Assembly: GCA_029261255.1 (NCBI GenBank)
Contig: JAJDBQ010000182.1
Location: 32,056 to 96,055 of the forward strand
Direction of reading: 5' to 3'
Length of the DNA stretch: 64,000 bases
Source: Nitrospirales bacterium
Lineage (GTDB): Bacteria > Nitrospirota > Nitrospiria > Nitrospirales > UBA8639
Shown here: in pieces, positions 44,515-56,570 of the stretch
Numbering within the stretch: position 1 is the stretch's first letter
How the letters are laid out: every line of letters begins with the position of its first letter
Notes under the pieces: model-generated
What the model saw: only the letters and a program-made list of their open reading frames with translations
Told to the model about the DNA's origin: nothing
The model's database searches: none
Program-made: the position numbers and the translations under genes

Positions 44515-47500
44515 ATGAGTAATACATCAAGCGATCGCCAACCAAACCGCCTCATTCACGAAACCAGTCCGTATTTGTTGCAACATGCTCACAATCCAGT
44601 GGATTGGCACCCATGGGGTGAGGACGCACTCAACCAAGCCAAAGAAAACAACAAACCCATTCTTTTATCGGTGGGTTATTCGGCTTGTCACTGGTGCCAT
44701 GTGATGGAGCGGGAATCGTTTGAAAATGATGCCATTGCCGAATTGATGAATACCTATTTCATCAATATCAAAGTCGACCGCGAAGAACGACCTGATATCG
44801 ATGAAATCTACATGCAAGCCACCACAGCCATGAACCAAGGACATGGCGGATGGCCAATGACTGTCTTTCTGACTCCAGACCAAGAGCCGATTTTTGCGGG
44901 TACGTATTTTCCACCCACCGATAAATGGGGGCGGCCTGGGTTTGGTTCTATTGTGACAAACATTGGGAAGGCCTGGGAAAAAGACCAATCCAACATTGTG
45001 CAACAAGCCGAGCGCTTTACCTCTAAGCTACGTGCGGCACTACAACCAGCATCCCCCTTGGCGGTCGGTGAAGCTGACATTGAAAGCGCAGTGAAACAGT
45101 TTGCCCATGATTTCGACGCGCGCTACGGCGGCTTTGGCCGTGCGCCGAAGTTTCCACCCGCCACAGGCCTCTCCTTCCTCCTCCGTCAGCATCATTTGAG
45201 TCAAGAAGAAAAGATTCTGCCGTTGGTCACCAAAACCCTGGATGGCATGGCCACAGGTGGCATGTACGACCATATCGGTGGAGGCTTTGCCCGCTATTCC
45301 ACCGACGATGAATGGCTGGTCCCGCACTTTGAAAAAATGTTGTACGACAACGCCCTGCTTGCCCGCACATATGTCGAAGCCTTTCAAGCCACTGGATTGG
45401 AACGCTACCGCCAAGTGGCCACGGAAACATTAGATTATATCCTCCGAGAAATGACCGCGCCGGAAGGCGGGTTCTATTCAGCCACTGATGCGGATAGTGA
45501 AGGCGTAGAAGGCAAGTTTTTTGTCTGGACCCCAGAGCAGATTCGAGAAGTCGTCACAGATGAACAAGATGCCAAGAAATTTTGTGCCTATTTCGACATC
45601 ACGGAGGAAGGCAATTGGGAAAAAACCAGTATTCCGCGTACGCCAAAATCACTCGAAGCCGTCGCAAAAGAATTCGGCTGTCCATCAGAAGAACTACAAA
45701 GCACGATTGATCGCATTCGCCCTCTCATCTACGAGGCTCGACTGAAACGCATTCCCCCGGGGCTAGATGACAAAATCATCACCGCGTGGAACGGCATGAT
45801 GATTGGCACGATGGCTGAAGCCGGTCGCGTGCTCAATCACCAAGCATATCTAGACGGCGCCGTCCGTGCGGCGGACTTTCTTCTCAGCACATTGTCGAGA
45901 CCAGGAAACCATTTATGGCGAACCTACCGAAACGGTAAGGCCCACTTGAATGCATGCCTGGAAGATTATGCCTATGCGGCCGAGGCACTATTGGAAGTCT
46001 ACGAAGCCAGCGGGATTGAACGCTATCTGCATGAGGCCGTCGCGCTTAGCGAAAGAATTGTCAAAGATTTTGAAGATCGCGAGCATGGTGGATTCTTCAC
46101 AACCGCAGTCGATCACGAAACCCTCATTCTTCGAGGGCGTGAAGGCGCTGATGGTGCGACACCCAGTGGTAATGCCGTGGCCGCATCCGTTCTCGCGCGC
46201 CTCTCCTTCCACTTTGACCGAGAAGATTTTCGGACCGCTGCCACGAACGCCGTCCGAGCCTATGGCCAACAAATTGGGCAAGTGCCTCGGGGATTTCCCA
46301 AAAGTCTGATGGTCGTGGATCTCTTACTTCGAGGGCCCATAGAATTGGCCCTCATTGGCGGCAATGATGACAAATCTTACCGACGACTCAAAACGGCAGT
46401 AAATAGTTGCTTTCTCCCCTATCGTATTGTGGCCTATCACCAGGACCCTGAGACAGAAACTTCACATCCCTTATTAACGGGCAAAACACTCATCAATGGA
46501 CAGTCCGCACTGTATATCTGTAAAAACTTTGCCTGCCAAGCTCCCATCACCGATCCAGAAGCCGTACCATCTGGACTACAATATCCTCACGGAACCACGT
46601 CGCAAACAGAAGCTCCATCACGGCAAGCTCTCACTACTGACGGCCTGCCCGGGCGTGCTACTCCGCAAGGAACAGGCACCTATGTGGCTAATATTTTGGC
46701 CAGTGCTCGATCAGGACGCCCCTCTTCGCATGGCTATACCACGCTAGGATCAACCGGCCTCACCACATCTCGAATTGGTTTTGGCGGCTATCGCATTAGT
46801 CTGGGTGTCGACGACCATCGAAATGCCCTTGAGAAAGCGCTCCAAGAAGGGTGCAATCTCATCGACACCTCGACGAATTATGCCGACGGGGAAAGCGAAC
46901 GATTAGTGGGCGCCGTTGTAAAGGATCTGATTGCCAAACGATTTATTACACGGGAAGAAATGATCGTCGTCTCAAAAATTGGATACGTGCAAGGTCAGAA
47001 TCTTGCGCGAGCCGAATCAAGGGAGCTAGCTGGAAAACCGTTCGCAGACATGGTCAAATATGGCGAAGGCATTTGGCATTGCCTCCATCCTGAATTTTTA
47101 GAAGAGCAACTCACCATGTCACTGGACCGGCTAGGCCTGGCGACATTAGATATTTGCCTCCTCCACAACCCAGAATATTTCCTCTCAGAGGCCAAGAATC
47201 GCAATCTATCGCTCAACACAATACAACTGAAAGATCTTCGACAGGAATTCTATAGACGCTTGGAACAGGCATTTGTGTACTTGGAATCCCAAGTCGCCGC
47301 TGGTCGAATACAATATTATGGTGTGTCATCAAACACCTGCACTGCTAAGCCTGACAACCCTGAAGCCACCTCCCTCTCACAGATGCTGAAAGCCGCTGAA
47401 GTTGCTGCGAAACAAGTCGGTCAAACAGCACATCATTTTCGGGCCTTGCAACTGCCGATGAATCTATTTGAAGCAGGCGCCCTCCTGACCCAGAACACCG

Positions 47501-48219
47501 GGAAGGAAAATTCAGAAACCGTCTTATCATTGGCTCGTGAAAAAGAGATTGCCGTGTTAGTCAATCGTCCCCTGAATGCCATTCCCGGAAAAGGCGGCGG
47601 CATGATTCGCCTGGCTGACCCACAAGCCGAAATCTCCAATACCAACTTTGAAGCCCAGCAACCGAAAGTAGCCGCCCTAGAGAATGATTACAAACACGTG
47701 TTGGGGCCAAACATTCCACAGCCAGACAAAGGCGCATCTCCTCTGGATTACTTTAACTGGGCCGAGGAACTTAAACGCATCCGAGAGTCCGTCCAAAACT
47801 TAGAGCATTGGGACCAAATCGAATCACAAACAATAGGCCCCCATGTAAATCAAGTGTTTCAACTGCTCACGAAGCATTTCACAGGAAAAAAAGAAGAAGA
47901 ACAAATTTGGCAATCTTGGCGAGATAAATATGTTCCAGAGCTCGTCGCACTCTTAAAAGTCATGCGAATGGAAGCCGCGCACAAAAGCGCCAAAAAACTC
48001 TCTGAAATAAAAGATGTGATTAATCCCTTACTACCAGAAGACAAACACAAAGAATCTTTTTCCAAGAAATCTCTCTGGACCGTGGCCAGTACCCCAGGCG
48101 TCACCAGCGTCCTCAACGGCATGCGCCATCCGGTCTATGTCGATGACTCCCTCACCATCCTGCAATGGGAACCCCATCCACGACCCCGCGCAATACTTGA
48201 AGCCCTTCAGAGCCCGTAG
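44515..48219 (+). CDS. DUF255 thioredoxin-like protein fused to aldo/keto reductase
   Basis: A 1,234-residue fusion. Residues 1-690 are a complete DUF255 (YyaL/SPATA20) protein: a thioredoxin-like N-terminal domain with the redox motif SACHWCHVM (residues about 57-65), then an alpha/alpha-barrel region ([34 protein letters not shown]). From about residue 741 ([19 protein letters not shown]) a full aldo/keto reductase follows, with all four catalytic residues visible: Asp and Tyr in [12 protein letters not shown], Lys in VVSKIGY and His in CLLHNPEY. About 100 helical residues and a closing [11 protein letters not shown] complete the reductase. No internal stop or frameshift. Confidence 0.9.
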   Translation: MSNTSSDRQPNRLIHETSPYLLQHAHNPVDWHPWGEDALNQAKENNKPILLSVGYSACHWCHVMERESFENDAIAELMNTYFINIKVDREERPDIDEIYMQATTAMNQGHGGWPMTVFLTPDQEPIFAGTYFPPTDKWGRPGFGSIVTNIGKAWEKDQSNIVQQAERFTSKLRAALQPASPLAVGEADIESAVKQFAHDFDARYGGFGRAPKFPPATGLSFLLRQHHLSQEEKILPLVTKTLDGMATGGMYDHIGGGFARYSTDDEWLVPHFEKMLYDNALLARTYVEAFQATGLERYRQVATETLDYILREMTAPEGGFYSATDADSEGVEGKFFVWTPEQIREVVTDEQDAKKFCAYFDITEEGNWEKTSIPRTPKSLEAVAKEFGCPSEELQSTIDRIRPLIYEARLKRIPPGLDDKIITAWNGMMIGTMAEAGRVLNHQAYLDGAVRAADFLLSTLSRPGNHLWRTYRNGKAHLNACLEDYAYAAEALLEVYEASGIERYLHEAVALSERIVKDFEDREHGGFFTTAVDHETLILRGREGADGATPSGNAVAASVLARLSFHFDREDFRTAATNAVRAYGQQIGQVPRGFPKSLMVVDLLLRGPIELALIGGNDDKSYRRLKTAVNSCFLPYRIVAYHQDPETETSHPLLTGKTLINGQSALYICKNFACQAPITDPEAVPSGLQYPHGTTSQTEAPSRQALTTDGLPGRATPQGTGTYVANILASARSGRPSSHGYTTLGSTGLTTSRIGFGGYRISLGVDDHRNALEKALQEGCNLIDTSTNYADGESERLVGAVVKDLIAKRFITREEMIVVSKIGYVQGQNLARAESRELAGKPFADMVKYGEGIWHCLHPEFLEEQLTMSLDRLGLATLDICLLHNPEYFLSEAKNRNLSLNTIQLKDLRQEFYRRLEQAFVYLESQVAAGRIQYYGVSSNTCTAKPDNPEATSLSQMLKAAEVAAKQVGQTAHHFRALQLPMNLFEAGALLTQNTGKENSETVLSLAREKEIAVLVNRPLNAIPGKGGGMIRLADPQAEISNTNFEAQQPKVAALENDYKHVLGPNIPQPDKGASPLDYFNWAEELKRIRESVQNLEHWDQIESQTIGPHVNQVFQLLTKHFTGKKEEEQIWQSWRDKYVPELVALLKVMRMEAAHKSAKKLSEIKDVINPLLPEDKHKESFSKKSLWTVASTPGVTSVLNGMRHPVYVDDSLTILQWEPHPRPRAILEALQSP

Positions 48220-48328
48220 ACACGAAGGACTTCGTCAAGCTAAAGCCCGTGTGATGTATATGGGAGCGATCCCCGTGACCCGCCTAAGCCGCTTGTCTCA
48301 TCCTAATGGCTATTCAATTTTCTGTGAG

Positions 48329-48346
48329 GCCGGGTTTCGGCCCGGC
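48329..48346. terminator. GC-rich hairpin after the fusion gene
   Basis: GCCGGG / CCCGGC arms around a six-base loop, about 110 bases after the stop at 48219. No T-run follows, so terminator function is uncertain. The rest of the gap to 48485 shows no gene. Confidence 0.4.
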
Positions 48347-48484
48347 ATCTATCGTAAAAACACAGACCCGTCATAACTAAGAAAATGGGGCAAAAATTTC
48401 TTGAGGTAGTTTTCAGATTGTGTTTTCACCAACCGATAGTAACTGAACAGCTTCTTCACCTAATGCAATAAAAGGGAAATCCTT

Positions 48485-49393
48485 ATGTCCACAATTTCGA
48501 ATATACTTAGTCATTTCCCTGACTTTCAGCCACTTTCATCAAATACCCCTGTTGGGTTTAAAACCCAGCAATTCCAGGCACGGGCCGAGACGTCGACCAC
48601 CTCTCAACTCAGTTTTCTCACAGCAGAAGGAGATCGGGTGTCGATTTCAGCTGGATCGGAGAGCCGGTTTTCTTTTGACTCCTATACCGCACAAGGATTG
48701 GCGGATGGACAGGCGGTGGATATCCGCAATCAACAATCGACCACCTCGCTTCGGTCAGACTTCTCCCTTTTGGTTGAAGGCGACCTGAATGAACAAGAAC
48801 TGGCCGATATAGAAGCGTTTATCCAAACCGCTGAGAATCTTTTCAATAATTTGCGTTCTGGGAATGTCGATGAGGCCGCAGAAACCGCTTTATCATTAGG
48901 CGAGCTAGAGTCCCTGTCGACTGCCGCCCTCTTCTTCCGCCAGGAAACGACAGTCTCTGTAGCCGCTCGCTCGACAGTACTGGCTGCACAAGGCAATGAA
49001 ACGTCACAGCCATCTCAAGGAAGAGAATTTGCTGCAGGGCAAGGCCCATCGATTGAGAATTTTTTAGAACGCATTCGGAAGACACAAGAGCAATTTCAAA
49101 TCAATCCAGATACCTTAGCAACTCGATTGCCAACATTACTCTCAACCTTGATTGATTCTCTAGACCAACCAAATTCTCAGGAAGAAACCCAAGAATCATT
49201 ATTTGATCAAATCCGAAATGAGTTTTTGAAGTCGCTCCTTCAACCTACAAAGAACCTAAAAACCGAAGAAGAAACACCAGAGAAGGTGAGTGAAAAAGAT
49301 AATAATTCTGAAACAGACGATTCCGCCCCTGTACCGACCGAGACGAATGATGGGATTTTGGATATTCTCTCGAAAGACTCAGCGGTCAGCTAA
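48485..49393 (+). CDS. Hypothetical acidic protein, 302 residues
   Basis: A Ser/Thr/Glu-rich protein with no signal peptide. A beta-like opening (SQLSFLTAEGDRVSISAGSE) is followed by a helical domain (LNEQELADIEAFIQTAENLFNNL) and a long charged, probably disordered tail (KTEEETPEKVSEKDNN). I could not place it. An ATG at 48485 is preceded by AGGGAA about eight bases upstream. Stands alone, convergent with comEC. Confidence 0.7.
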   Translation: MSTISNILSHFPDFQPLSSNTPVGFKTQQFQARAETSTTSQLSFLTAEGDRVSISAGSESRFSFDSYTAQGLADGQAVDIRNQQSTTSLRSDFSLLVEGDLNEQELADIEAFIQTAENLFNNLRSGNVDEAAETALSLGELESLSTAALFFRQETTVSVAARSTVLAAQGNETSQPSQGREFAAGQGPSIENFLERIRKTQEQFQINPDTLATRLPTLLSTLIDSLDQPNSQEETQESLFDQIRNEFLKSLLQPTKNLKTEEETPEKVSEKDNNSETDDSAPVPTETNDGILDILSKDSAVS

Positions 49394-49563
49394 CAGGACA
49401 CATATCATACTCAGTCACTTAACCATCTCGCGGGCTTCTCACCCTCACTCCAGCCGTTCGTTCCTCTTCGTAACAAACCCCTATAAAAGCGAGGGAGTCA
49501 TGAACAAATACGCCGCAAGAAAATTCTTTACGCTTTCAATCAAAGCCCTCGCACACACCGTCA

Positions 49564-52122
49564 TTACCTATTCCATAGTCGTTGCCAATTTGACCATTCT
49601 TGACTCCAGATTTTTTCGCTGAGAGTAACCGGGACCAATTGCTGCTGTTGAGTCGTTGTAATACGAAGATCTGGTGTGTCCAAAGAAGCCTCTATGATAA
49701 TCGCACCATCCTGGTCCGTCCGATACAGAGGAAGACCTCTCTCGGCATAGGCGGCAACCACCTCTTCAGCTGGATGGCCATAGCGATTATGCGATCCAAC
49801 CGAAACCACCATCGCCTCAGCCTCAATCTGATTGATCCATCCATCATGCAGCGAACTCTTCGCTCCATGATGCGGAACTTTCACGATCTTCGCTGAATGC
49901 CCATGAGGCAAGCGTTGTAACTGCGCTAAGACTTCCTGCTCGGCATCAGCCGTCAATAAGAACGAATGTGCACCACAATCCAACCTCGTCACCAATGACC
50001 GGTTGTTCAAATCTTTCCCGCTGATCTCCTGTGTTAAAACCAGCTTCAAAGAGCTTTCCTTCGCTGAAGGACTCAACACCGAAAGAGAGCAGGGACCAGA
50101 CCCAATAATGTCAGATCCGGCTACACCAACCTGTTCATCAACATCAGTCGTGTCCACTGCGGCTTGAAGCCGTTTGTAAAATGCCCTGGATCGAGAAATG
50201 CCATTGCTCCAATAGGTACCAACATCGAAGGCCTGAAGCACCCAGGGCAAGCCACCAACATGGTCCCACTGCGGATGCGTTGCGATGACATGATCAATTC
50301 GGTGAATGCCACGATTCCAGAGATACGGACCAATAACTGCTCGCCCCATATCTAATCGACGATACGCTGGCCCGCCATCAATCAAGACGGTTTGACCATC
50401 TGGCAATTCAAGCACAGTCGCATCCCCTTGTCCGACATCCAAAAAGGTGACACGTAACATTCCAGGTTCCCAATGAGTTCGTGGTGACCATGCCCACCAG
50501 ACCAGAATGGCCAGTAAGATAGTGGCACAACCCCATCGCGCTATCGGTTGATACCTAAGCAGCACGAATCCTGCCAAGACACACCAGAACAGCACAATCG
50601 AAACAATATGAGGCGATGCCACGTGCCACTCCGCACCCGGAACATGTGACAGTCCCACGATTATCTGTGCAAATAAATCGAAAAGCCATTGATTCAGGAA
50701 CCCCAGGGGTAATGTCTCCACTCCGCTGAGTAACACTCCGACCGCCGCAATAAGGCCAATCGGGATGACCACAATCCCAACTAACGGAACAATCACCATA
50801 TTGGTCACCAAGCCAAGCCATGGGATTTGATGAAAGTAGTAGGCCACTAACGGTAATGTTGTAAGGCTGACAGCCAGAGTCATCAGCCAAGCCAACTTGC
50901 TGTTTTCCCACATACGGGATCGCCAACTAGGTGCCTCGCGTATTGCAGATATATCTGCTCCTAATATTTCAGTTTCTTCGTTTTTCCTGCCTAATAGAAC
51001 CATTCCAATGGCTGCCACCGAGAGATAGGATAATTGGAAAGAAATGTCGTGTATGGCTTCAGGATGAGGCAATACCATAAGCAGTGCTGCCACAGCTAAG
51101 GCTGTGATCAAATTTCGTTCTCGCCCCAACCATAGTCCCACGCAACACACCACGAACATCATCCACGATCTGACTGTTGCCATTTCTGCTCCAGCCAAGA
51201 GCATATAGAACGTGACAATTGGTAGCGTCACCAAAACCGAGCATTGTGTAGCTGTGAGATAGAGTGAGACGTGTTCTAACCAGGACGTTGGCAATCGACG
51301 AACGCTCCACTTCACCGTCGCAAAGACAACAAGAGCAAGGAGTCCAAGATGAGAACCTGATATCGAAAGAATATGCACAGTACCACTGGCCATAAAAGCA
51401 TCGCGAATATCTTGTTCGATGTAACTTTGCTCTCCGAGAATCATCCCCAAAAATAGACCCAGCGCGGGACTTGAAAGACTCGCTCTGGCAGCGTGATGAA
51501 TCGCTTGGCGCCACCGATCAATGAGACCAAATAAGTCTTCTCCTATCGAAGAGCCTTTTGAAGGTAGAGTGTGAATTGCCTGAGGGCCAGACACCATGGC
51601 GACTGCATGAATACCTTTTTGTTTCAAATAATTTCCATAATGAAAGCCTCCAGGATTGAGCGTGCCATATGGCTCTCGCAACCGTGTTGTCACACTCACA
51701 TGGTCGCCATAGACCAGTGAGCGCTCAGGCTTTCGCCATGTGAGACGAATCCTTCCATCAATGGGTTGCGGTGTTCCCTGAGAAATAAAGGTATTAGCCT
51801 CAACCAACACAATCACCCCATCTGGCGTTTGGCGAACTGGAGCAACAATGACTCCATGAAGTTCAACAGGTTGTTCAGTCTCCAGTGATGACAGAGGACT
51901 CTCGATTTTGCTTATGGAAGCCCAATGAGCATGGCCGATGCCGGCGAGCAACACGACAAAGAGAAAGATTCCGCTCCATCGAGAAAGAGATCCACTCTGT
52001 TCAAGCCACGTGATGAAAAGGCTAAAACCAAGAAGAGCACTAAGAAGTGTAAGGGGAAATAGAGAGAGAAACGGGCCAAACCACAGCCCCGCAAGGTAGG
52101 CAACCACACCGTGTAGTATCAC
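49564..52122 (-). CDS. comEC: ComEC/Rec2-family DNA uptake channel protein
   Basis: Membrane channel that takes single-stranded DNA into the cell in natural transformation. 852 residues with an N-terminal membrane/OB-like region, the Competence domain (SISGSHLGLLALVVFATVKW ... SWMMFVVCCVGLWLGRERN) and a C-terminal metallo-beta-lactamase-like domain (FLDVGQGDATVLELPDGQTV, HPQWDHVGGLPW, KVPHHGAKSS). The likely start is GTG at 52122. No pilus or comEA genes are nearby. Confidence 0.92.
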   Translation of the reverse strand: MILHGVVAYLAGLWFGPFLSLFPLTLLSALLGFSLFITWLEQSGSLSRWSGIFLFVVLLAGIGHAHWASISKIESPLSSLETEQPVELHGVIVAPVRQTPDGVIVLVEANTFISQGTPQPIDGRIRLTWRKPERSLVYGDHVSVTTRLREPYGTLNPGGFHYGNYLKQKGIHAVAMVSGPQAIHTLPSKGSSIGEDLFGLIDRWRQAIHHAARASLSSPALGLFLGMILGEQSYIEQDIRDAFMASGTVHILSISGSHLGLLALVVFATVKWSVRRLPTSWLEHVSLYLTATQCSVLVTLPIVTFYMLLAGAEMATVRSWMMFVVCCVGLWLGRERNLITALAVAALLMVLPHPEAIHDISFQLSYLSVAAIGMVLLGRKNEETEILGADISAIREAPSWRSRMWENSKLAWLMTLAVSLTTLPLVAYYFHQIPWLGLVTNMVIVPLVGIVVIPIGLIAAVGVLLSGVETLPLGFLNQWLFDLFAQIIVGLSHVPGAEWHVASPHIVSIVLFWCVLAGFVLLRYQPIARWGCATILLAILVWWAWSPRTHWEPGMLRVTFLDVGQGDATVLELPDGQTVLIDGGPAYRRLDMGRAVIGPYLWNRGIHRIDHVIATHPQWDHVGGLPWVLQAFDVGTYWSNGISRSRAFYKRLQAAVDTTDVDEQVGVAGSDIIGSGPCSLSVLSPSAKESSLKLVLTQEISGKDLNNRSLVTRLDCGAHSFLLTADAEQEVLAQLQRLPHGHSAKIVKVPHHGAKSSLHDGWINQIEAEAMVVSVGSHNRYGHPAEEVVAAYAERGLPLYRTDQDGAIIIEASLDTPDLRITTTQQQQLVPVTLSEKIWSQEWSNWQRLWNR

Positions 52123-52324
52123 AGAATTTCGCGCACATCGGATTCGTCAAACAAGAACTGCTCAGACTTCTGACCAAATTTTATGTTGGCTTGAATCGAT
52201 CTGAGAGAGCCTAACCGGAGGGGTTCGATAATGAGCGTTGGGTATGGTCGGAGTGAAAACTGGCCTGAGCTGACTGGAAGATGGGATGTGAAAATAGGAA
52301 TGAATTATTTCGCGAGCCAAACCG

Positions 52325-53674
52325 TTAATGAATACAGGATTTCACGACATTCACTAAATCTTCAGCAATCGATTGAATCATCGAATCATCTTGCCCCTCG
52401 ACCATCACCCGCAGCAAAGGTTCAGTACCTGAATACCTGACCAAAATCCGTCCGTTCCCATTTAGCTGTCGCTCTTTGTCTTGAATCGCTTCCTGAAGAA
52501 CCGGTAGAGAATCCAGATCTGGCTTATGAGGAACTTTCACCCCAAGTAGGACTTGCGGCGTCGCCTGCATGCATTGGGCAATTTCTGAAAGGGGTTTCTG
52601 AGCGCGCTTCATGAGCTTGAGCATCTGTAACCCTGAGATCATGCCATCTCCGCTCGTGTGATAATCCAGAAAAATCATATGTCCTGACTGCTCACCGCCA
52701 AGATTATAGTGATCAGCTACCATCCGCTCTAAAATGTAGCGATCTCCGACTGCGGTGCGAAGCAAAGTAATACCGGCTTGTCGCATGCACAGGTCAAAGC
52801 CAAAATTACTCATAACCGTTCCCACTACCGTATCCTGTTTGAGGCGCCCTAAACGCTTGAGGTCTAGGGCAAACGCTGCCAAGGCATGGTCCCCATTAAC
52901 CACTTGTCCTTTCTCACAGACAAATATCGCGCGATCAGCATCCCCATCCAAGGCAATCCCAATATCAGCCTTTCGATCACGAACCATTTGCTGGAGACGT
53001 TCAGGATGCACTGCCCCACATCCATCGTTAATATTGACCCCATCCGGCTCATGACCCGTTACCCATACCTTCGCGCCTAATTCACGAATAACTTTTGGAA
53101 ACACGTGATACCCAGCCCCATTCGCGCAATCCAATACGACTCTGAGATTTTGAAAATCCATATCACGAGGCAAAGACTTTTTGACAAATTCAATGTACCG
53201 CCCTTCGGCATCATCAATACGAAAGGCTTTGCCTATTTCCTCAGCCGTTGGACGAATATGTTCAATTTCATTCGAGACAATGAGATCTTCGATCCGATGC
53301 TCCAATTCATCTGGCAACTTCATACCATCATTCGAAAAAAACTTAATACCGTTATCTTGATAGGGATTATGAGAGGCAGAGATCATGACACCAGCATCGG
53401 CCCGAAGACTTCTGGCTAAAAAGGCCACGGCTGGGGTCGGTAGCGGCCCGACCAACAGCACATCAACACCCATAGAACAGAGGCCCGCTGTTAAGGCTGA
53501 CTCCAACATGTAGCCAGAAATTCTCGTGTCTTTCCCGATAACAATTTTATGACGGCCCTCTCTCTTACGAAAAACATGGGCCGCGGCTCGACCTAATTTC
53601 ATGGCCATTTCACTGGTCATGGGATCGAGGTTGGCAACACCTCGCACACCATCTGTCCCGAATAGTCGTCCCAT
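52325..53674 (-). CDS. glmM: Phosphoglucosamine mutase
   Basis: Converts glucosamine-6-phosphate to glucosamine-1-phosphate for peptidoglycan and lipopolysaccharide. RLFGTDGVRGVAN opens the protein, the phosphoserine loop ISASHNPYQDNGIKFF, the Mg site DGDADRAIF and the substrate loops GGEQSGHMI and RYSGTEPLLRVM are all present. 449 residues. Follows folP in the usual ftsH-folP-glmM order. Confidence 0.95.
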   Translation of the reverse strand: MGRLFGTDGVRGVANLDPMTSEMAMKLGRAAAHVFRKREGRHKIVIGKDTRISGYMLESALTAGLCSMGVDVLLVGPLPTPAVAFLARSLRADAGVMISASHNPYQDNGIKFFSNDGMKLPDELEHRIEDLIVSNEIEHIRPTAEEIGKAFRIDDAEGRYIEFVKKSLPRDMDFQNLRVVLDCANGAGYHVFPKVIRELGAKVWVTGHEPDGVNINDGCGAVHPERLQQMVRDRKADIGIALDGDADRAIFVCEKGQVVNGDHALAAFALDLKRLGRLKQDTVVGTVMSNFGFDLCMRQAGITLLRTAVGDRYILERMVADHYNLGGEQSGHMIFLDYHTSGDGMISGLQMLKLMKRAQKPLSEIAQCMQATPQVLLGVKVPHKPDLDSLPVLQEAIQDKERQLNGNGRILVRYSGTEPLLRVMVEGQDDSMIQSIAEDLVNVVKSCIH

Positions 53675-53710
53675 TGAATGCTCTCTGGTTATGATTCCAT
53701 CATGTCTCTA

Positions 53711-54571
53711 TTACTTATCGCACGACTTTCTCAAAGCTTGAGCGACCCGAATGGCATCTTTCATGGCTGCCACATCATGCACTCTAAATATTTGAGCCCC
53801 CTGCCACACCGCTGTGGCAATGGCAGCGGCATTTCCAATTTCTCGCTCAGCCACTGACTTTCCAGTTAATTCCCCAATAAAAGCCTTCCGAGAAAGACCG
53901 ACCATCAGTGGTTGGTCTAATTCCAGAAAATTATCAAGATTGGCTAATATTTTGAGGTTATGGGTGCAGGTTTTCCCAAATCCAATGCCTGGATCAATGA
54001 TGATATGGTCAGGGGAAATACCAACAGATCGAGCCATACCAATACGTTCTGCTAAGAAAGTCTTCACTTCATCAACGACATCATCATAATGAGGAGCCTT
54101 TTGCATGGTCGAACTCTGACCTTGCCGATGCATGAGCACAACACCCGCGCCAGATTCCTGAATCACGTGAGCCATACGAGAATCATCTTGCATCGCACTC
54201 ACATCATTAACAATTGACGCACCATAATCCAATGCCATTTGAGCAACGGCAGCTTTTCGAGTATCTATAGACAAAGGCAAGTTAGTATATTTACCTAGCG
54301 ACTTAAAGATTGGCCCAATTCGATTGATTTCATCTGCTGCATCGACGTATAACGCCCCAGGTTTTGTCGACTCACCGCCTATGTCGATTATGTCAGCACC
54401 ATCAGCGATCATCTTTTGTGCTTGATCAACAGCCAATGATGGGTCCAAAAACTGCCCACCATCAGAAAAGGAATCTGGCGTGACATTGAGTATTCCCATA
54501 ATGAGCACCCTCGAACCCAAGGGAAGAAGTTTCTCTCGACAACGGATCTCCTGCCTGACCATGCTAGACAT
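53711..54571 (-). CDS. folP: Dihydropteroate synthase
   Basis: Condenses p-aminobenzoate with hydroxymethyl-dihydropterin in folate synthesis, the sulfonamide target. IMGILNVTPDSFSDGG, IIDIGGESTKPGA, INDVSAM-type VNDVSAMQDD and IIIDPGIGFGKT are clear. 286 residues; an internal ATG (MGILNV) is possible but would cut the fold. Confidence 0.95.
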   Translation of the reverse strand: MSSMVRQEIRCREKLLPLGSRVLIMGILNVTPDSFSDGGQFLDPSLAVDQAQKMIADGADIIDIGGESTKPGALYVDAADEINRIGPIFKSLGKYTNLPLSIDTRKAAVAQMALDYGASIVNDVSAMQDDSRMAHVIQESGAGVVLMHRQGQSSTMQKAPHYDDVVDEVKTFLAERIGMARSVGISPDHIIIDPGIGFGKTCTHNLKILANLDNFLELDQPLMVGLSRKAFIGELTGKSVAEREIGNAAAIATAVWQGAQIFRVHDVAAMKDAIRVAQALRKSCDK

Positions 54572-54732
54572 AGAGATACTTTAAACTTGCTCTATACGAC
54601 AAACCGCACAACTGTTCTCCAGAACAATACATAGAGAAAGTTCAGTAAGAGTCATTCATCTCAATAAAAAAGACGGCTATACAATTCCGGAGGAACTGTA
54701 ACGCCTAGTAATACTATCTTTGGGGGAAAGGA

Positions 54733-54757
54733 TCTGACCAGAAGAGCTCTGGTCAGA
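54733..54757 (-). terminator. Hairpin at the end of ftsH
   Basis: TCTGACCAGA and TCTGGTCAGA form a 10-bp perfect stem with a five-base loop that includes the ftsH stop codon; TCCTTTCCCC follows on the minus strand. It could end or attenuate transcription before folP. Confidence 0.6.
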
Positions 54758-56570
54758 CTGCAGCAATCTGTTCTAATGACGAAGACTGCTGAACGATCTG
54801 ATCAACCTCAACACCATCCAACACCTCTTTTTCCAACAAGGCTTCGGCAATGGCGCGCAGAGAGTGAATATGCTCAGTGAGCATTCGTGTTGTTCGGTCG
54901 TACGCTTCAATAACAAGCCGTTTTACCTCTTTATCGATTTCCAGGGCTACTTGTTCACTAAAGTCACGTTTAGATCCAAAATCACGACCTAAAAACACTT
55001 CTTCATCTTTTTTTCCGAATGTCAATGGACCCAATTTGTCACTCATGCCCCATTCACACACCATTTTTCTTGCTAAGTCCGTTGCCCGCTCAATATCATT
55101 TCCGGCTCCGGTTGTCACACTTTTAAAAATTAACTCCTCAGCTACGCGGCCACCAAAAAGAATGGCGAGTGTATTGTATAAATAGTCCCTCGAGTAACTA
55201 TGTTTGTCATCTATGGGTAGTTGCATGGTCATACCCATGGCTCTCCCACGGGGAATAATCGTGACCTTATGCACGGGATCCGTTCCTGGCAGCAAAATGG
55301 CCATCAGAGCATGACCTGCTTCGTGGTACGCTGTCGTACGTTTTTCATCTTCACTGAGAACCATGCTCTTACGTTCAACACCCATCAGTACCTTATCTTT
55401 GGCATTTTCAAAATCAATTTGATCGACAGATTTTTTATCGAGTCGAGCTGCCCACAAAGCTGCCTCATTCACCAAATTTTCTAAATCAGCACCGGAAAAC
55501 CCTGGAGTACCCCTGGCAATATGCTCAAGATTGACACCTGAAGAAATTGGGACTTTCTTCGTATGCACGGTCAAGATTTCAGCACGCCCACGAACATCTG
55601 GTCGATTCACGACAACCTGTCGGTCAAAACGACCTGGCCTCATTAAAGCCGGATCCAATACATCCGGTCGATTGGTTGCTGCTATCAAAATCACGCCTTC
55701 AGTGGTATCAAACCCATCCATTTCAACCAATAACTGATTGAGCGTTTGCTCGCGCTCGTCATGGCCACCCCCCATGCCTGCTCCACGCAATCGACCGACA
55801 GCATCAATTTCATCAATAAAAATGATACATGGGGCATTCTTTTTCCCTTGTTCGAATAAATCACGAACTCGAGATGCCCCAACCCCTACAAACATTTCCA
55901 CAAAGTCCGAGCCACTAATAGCAAAAAACGGAACGCCTGCTTCGCCAGCAATAGCTTTGGCTAGCAAGGTTTTACCCGTACCGGGAGGTCCGACAATCAG
56001 CACGCCCTTAGGAATTCGACCACCAAGCTTTTGGAATTTCTGTGGATCCTTCAGGAATTCGATAATTTCAACGACTTCTTCCTTCGCTTCATCTACTCCA
56101 GCCACATCAGCAAATGTGATTTTTTTCTTGTCCTCTGTGAGCATCCGCGCGCGACTTTTCCCGAAAGACAGTGCTCGATTACCGCCAACTTGCATTTGCC
56201 GCATAAGAAAAAACCACAAGCCCAGAAACAAAATAAATGGGCCCCATGAAAGAAGAAATGTGACATACCATGGTCCATCATCCAGTGGTTTTGCTTCTAT
56301 TTGTACAGATTTTTCTCTCAAGACTTTCACGAGATCAGGGTAGTCCACAGTATACGTTTGAATGCGGTTCCCATCTCTTAAAATGGCACTGATGTTATTT
56401 TCTTTAATAATAACTTTTTCGACATCCCCACGTTCTAAGTGGGCCATAAATTCACTAAAGATGACAGGATCTTCCGGGTGTTGGTTGGGGACGGTAAACA
56501 GATTAAACAACAGAATCATGAAGAGACAGACAAACACCCAAAATAAGAGATTTTTCACACGAGAATTCAT
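54753..56570 (-). CDS. ftsH: ATP-dependent zinc metalloprotease FtsH
   Basis: Membrane-bound AAA+ protease. Two N-terminal membrane segments ([20 protein letters not shown] and [19 protein letters not shown]) flank a periplasmic part; Walker A GPPGTGKT, Walker [10 protein letters not shown], the second region of homology [20 protein letters not shown], and the zinc site HEAGH follow. 605 residues. GGGAG lies 12 bases before the ATG. Downstream of hpt and tilS, the classical arrangement. Confidence 0.96.
   Translation of the reverse strand: MNSRVKNLLFWVFVCLFMILLFNLFTVPNQHPEDPVIFSEFMAHLERGDVEKVIIKENNISAILRDGNRIQTYTVDYPDLVKVLREKSVQIEAKPLDDGPWYVTFLLSWGPFILFLGLWFFLMRQMQVGGNRALSFGKSRARMLTEDKKKITFADVAGVDEAKEEVVEIIEFLKDPQKFQKLGGRIPKGVLIVGPPGTGKTLLAKAIAGEAGVPFFAISGSDFVEMFVGVGASRVRDLFEQGKKNAPCIIFIDEIDAVGRLRGAGMGGGHDEREQTLNQLLVEMDGFDTTEGVILIAATNRPDVLDPALMRPGRFDRQVVVNRPDVRGRAEILTVHTKKVPISSGVNLEHIARGTPGFSGADLENLVNEAALWAARLDKKSVDQIDFENAKDKVLMGVERKSMVLSEDEKRTTAYHEAGHALMAILLPGTDPVHKVTIIPRGRAMGMTMQLPIDDKHSYSRDYLYNTLAILFGGRVAEELIFKSVTTGAGNDIERATDLARKMVCEWGMSDKLGPLTFGKKDEEVFLGRDFGSKRDFSEQVALEIDKEVKRLVIEAYDRTTRMLTEHIHSLRAIAEALLEKEVLDGVEVDQIVQQSSSLEQIAAV

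Noticed and set aside
49501..49623. 40-residue plus-strand frame with GCGAGGGAG before its ATG
   Set aside because: It overlaps the 3' end of comEC and has no recognisable feature beyond a ribosome-site-like string; kept out for lack of support.
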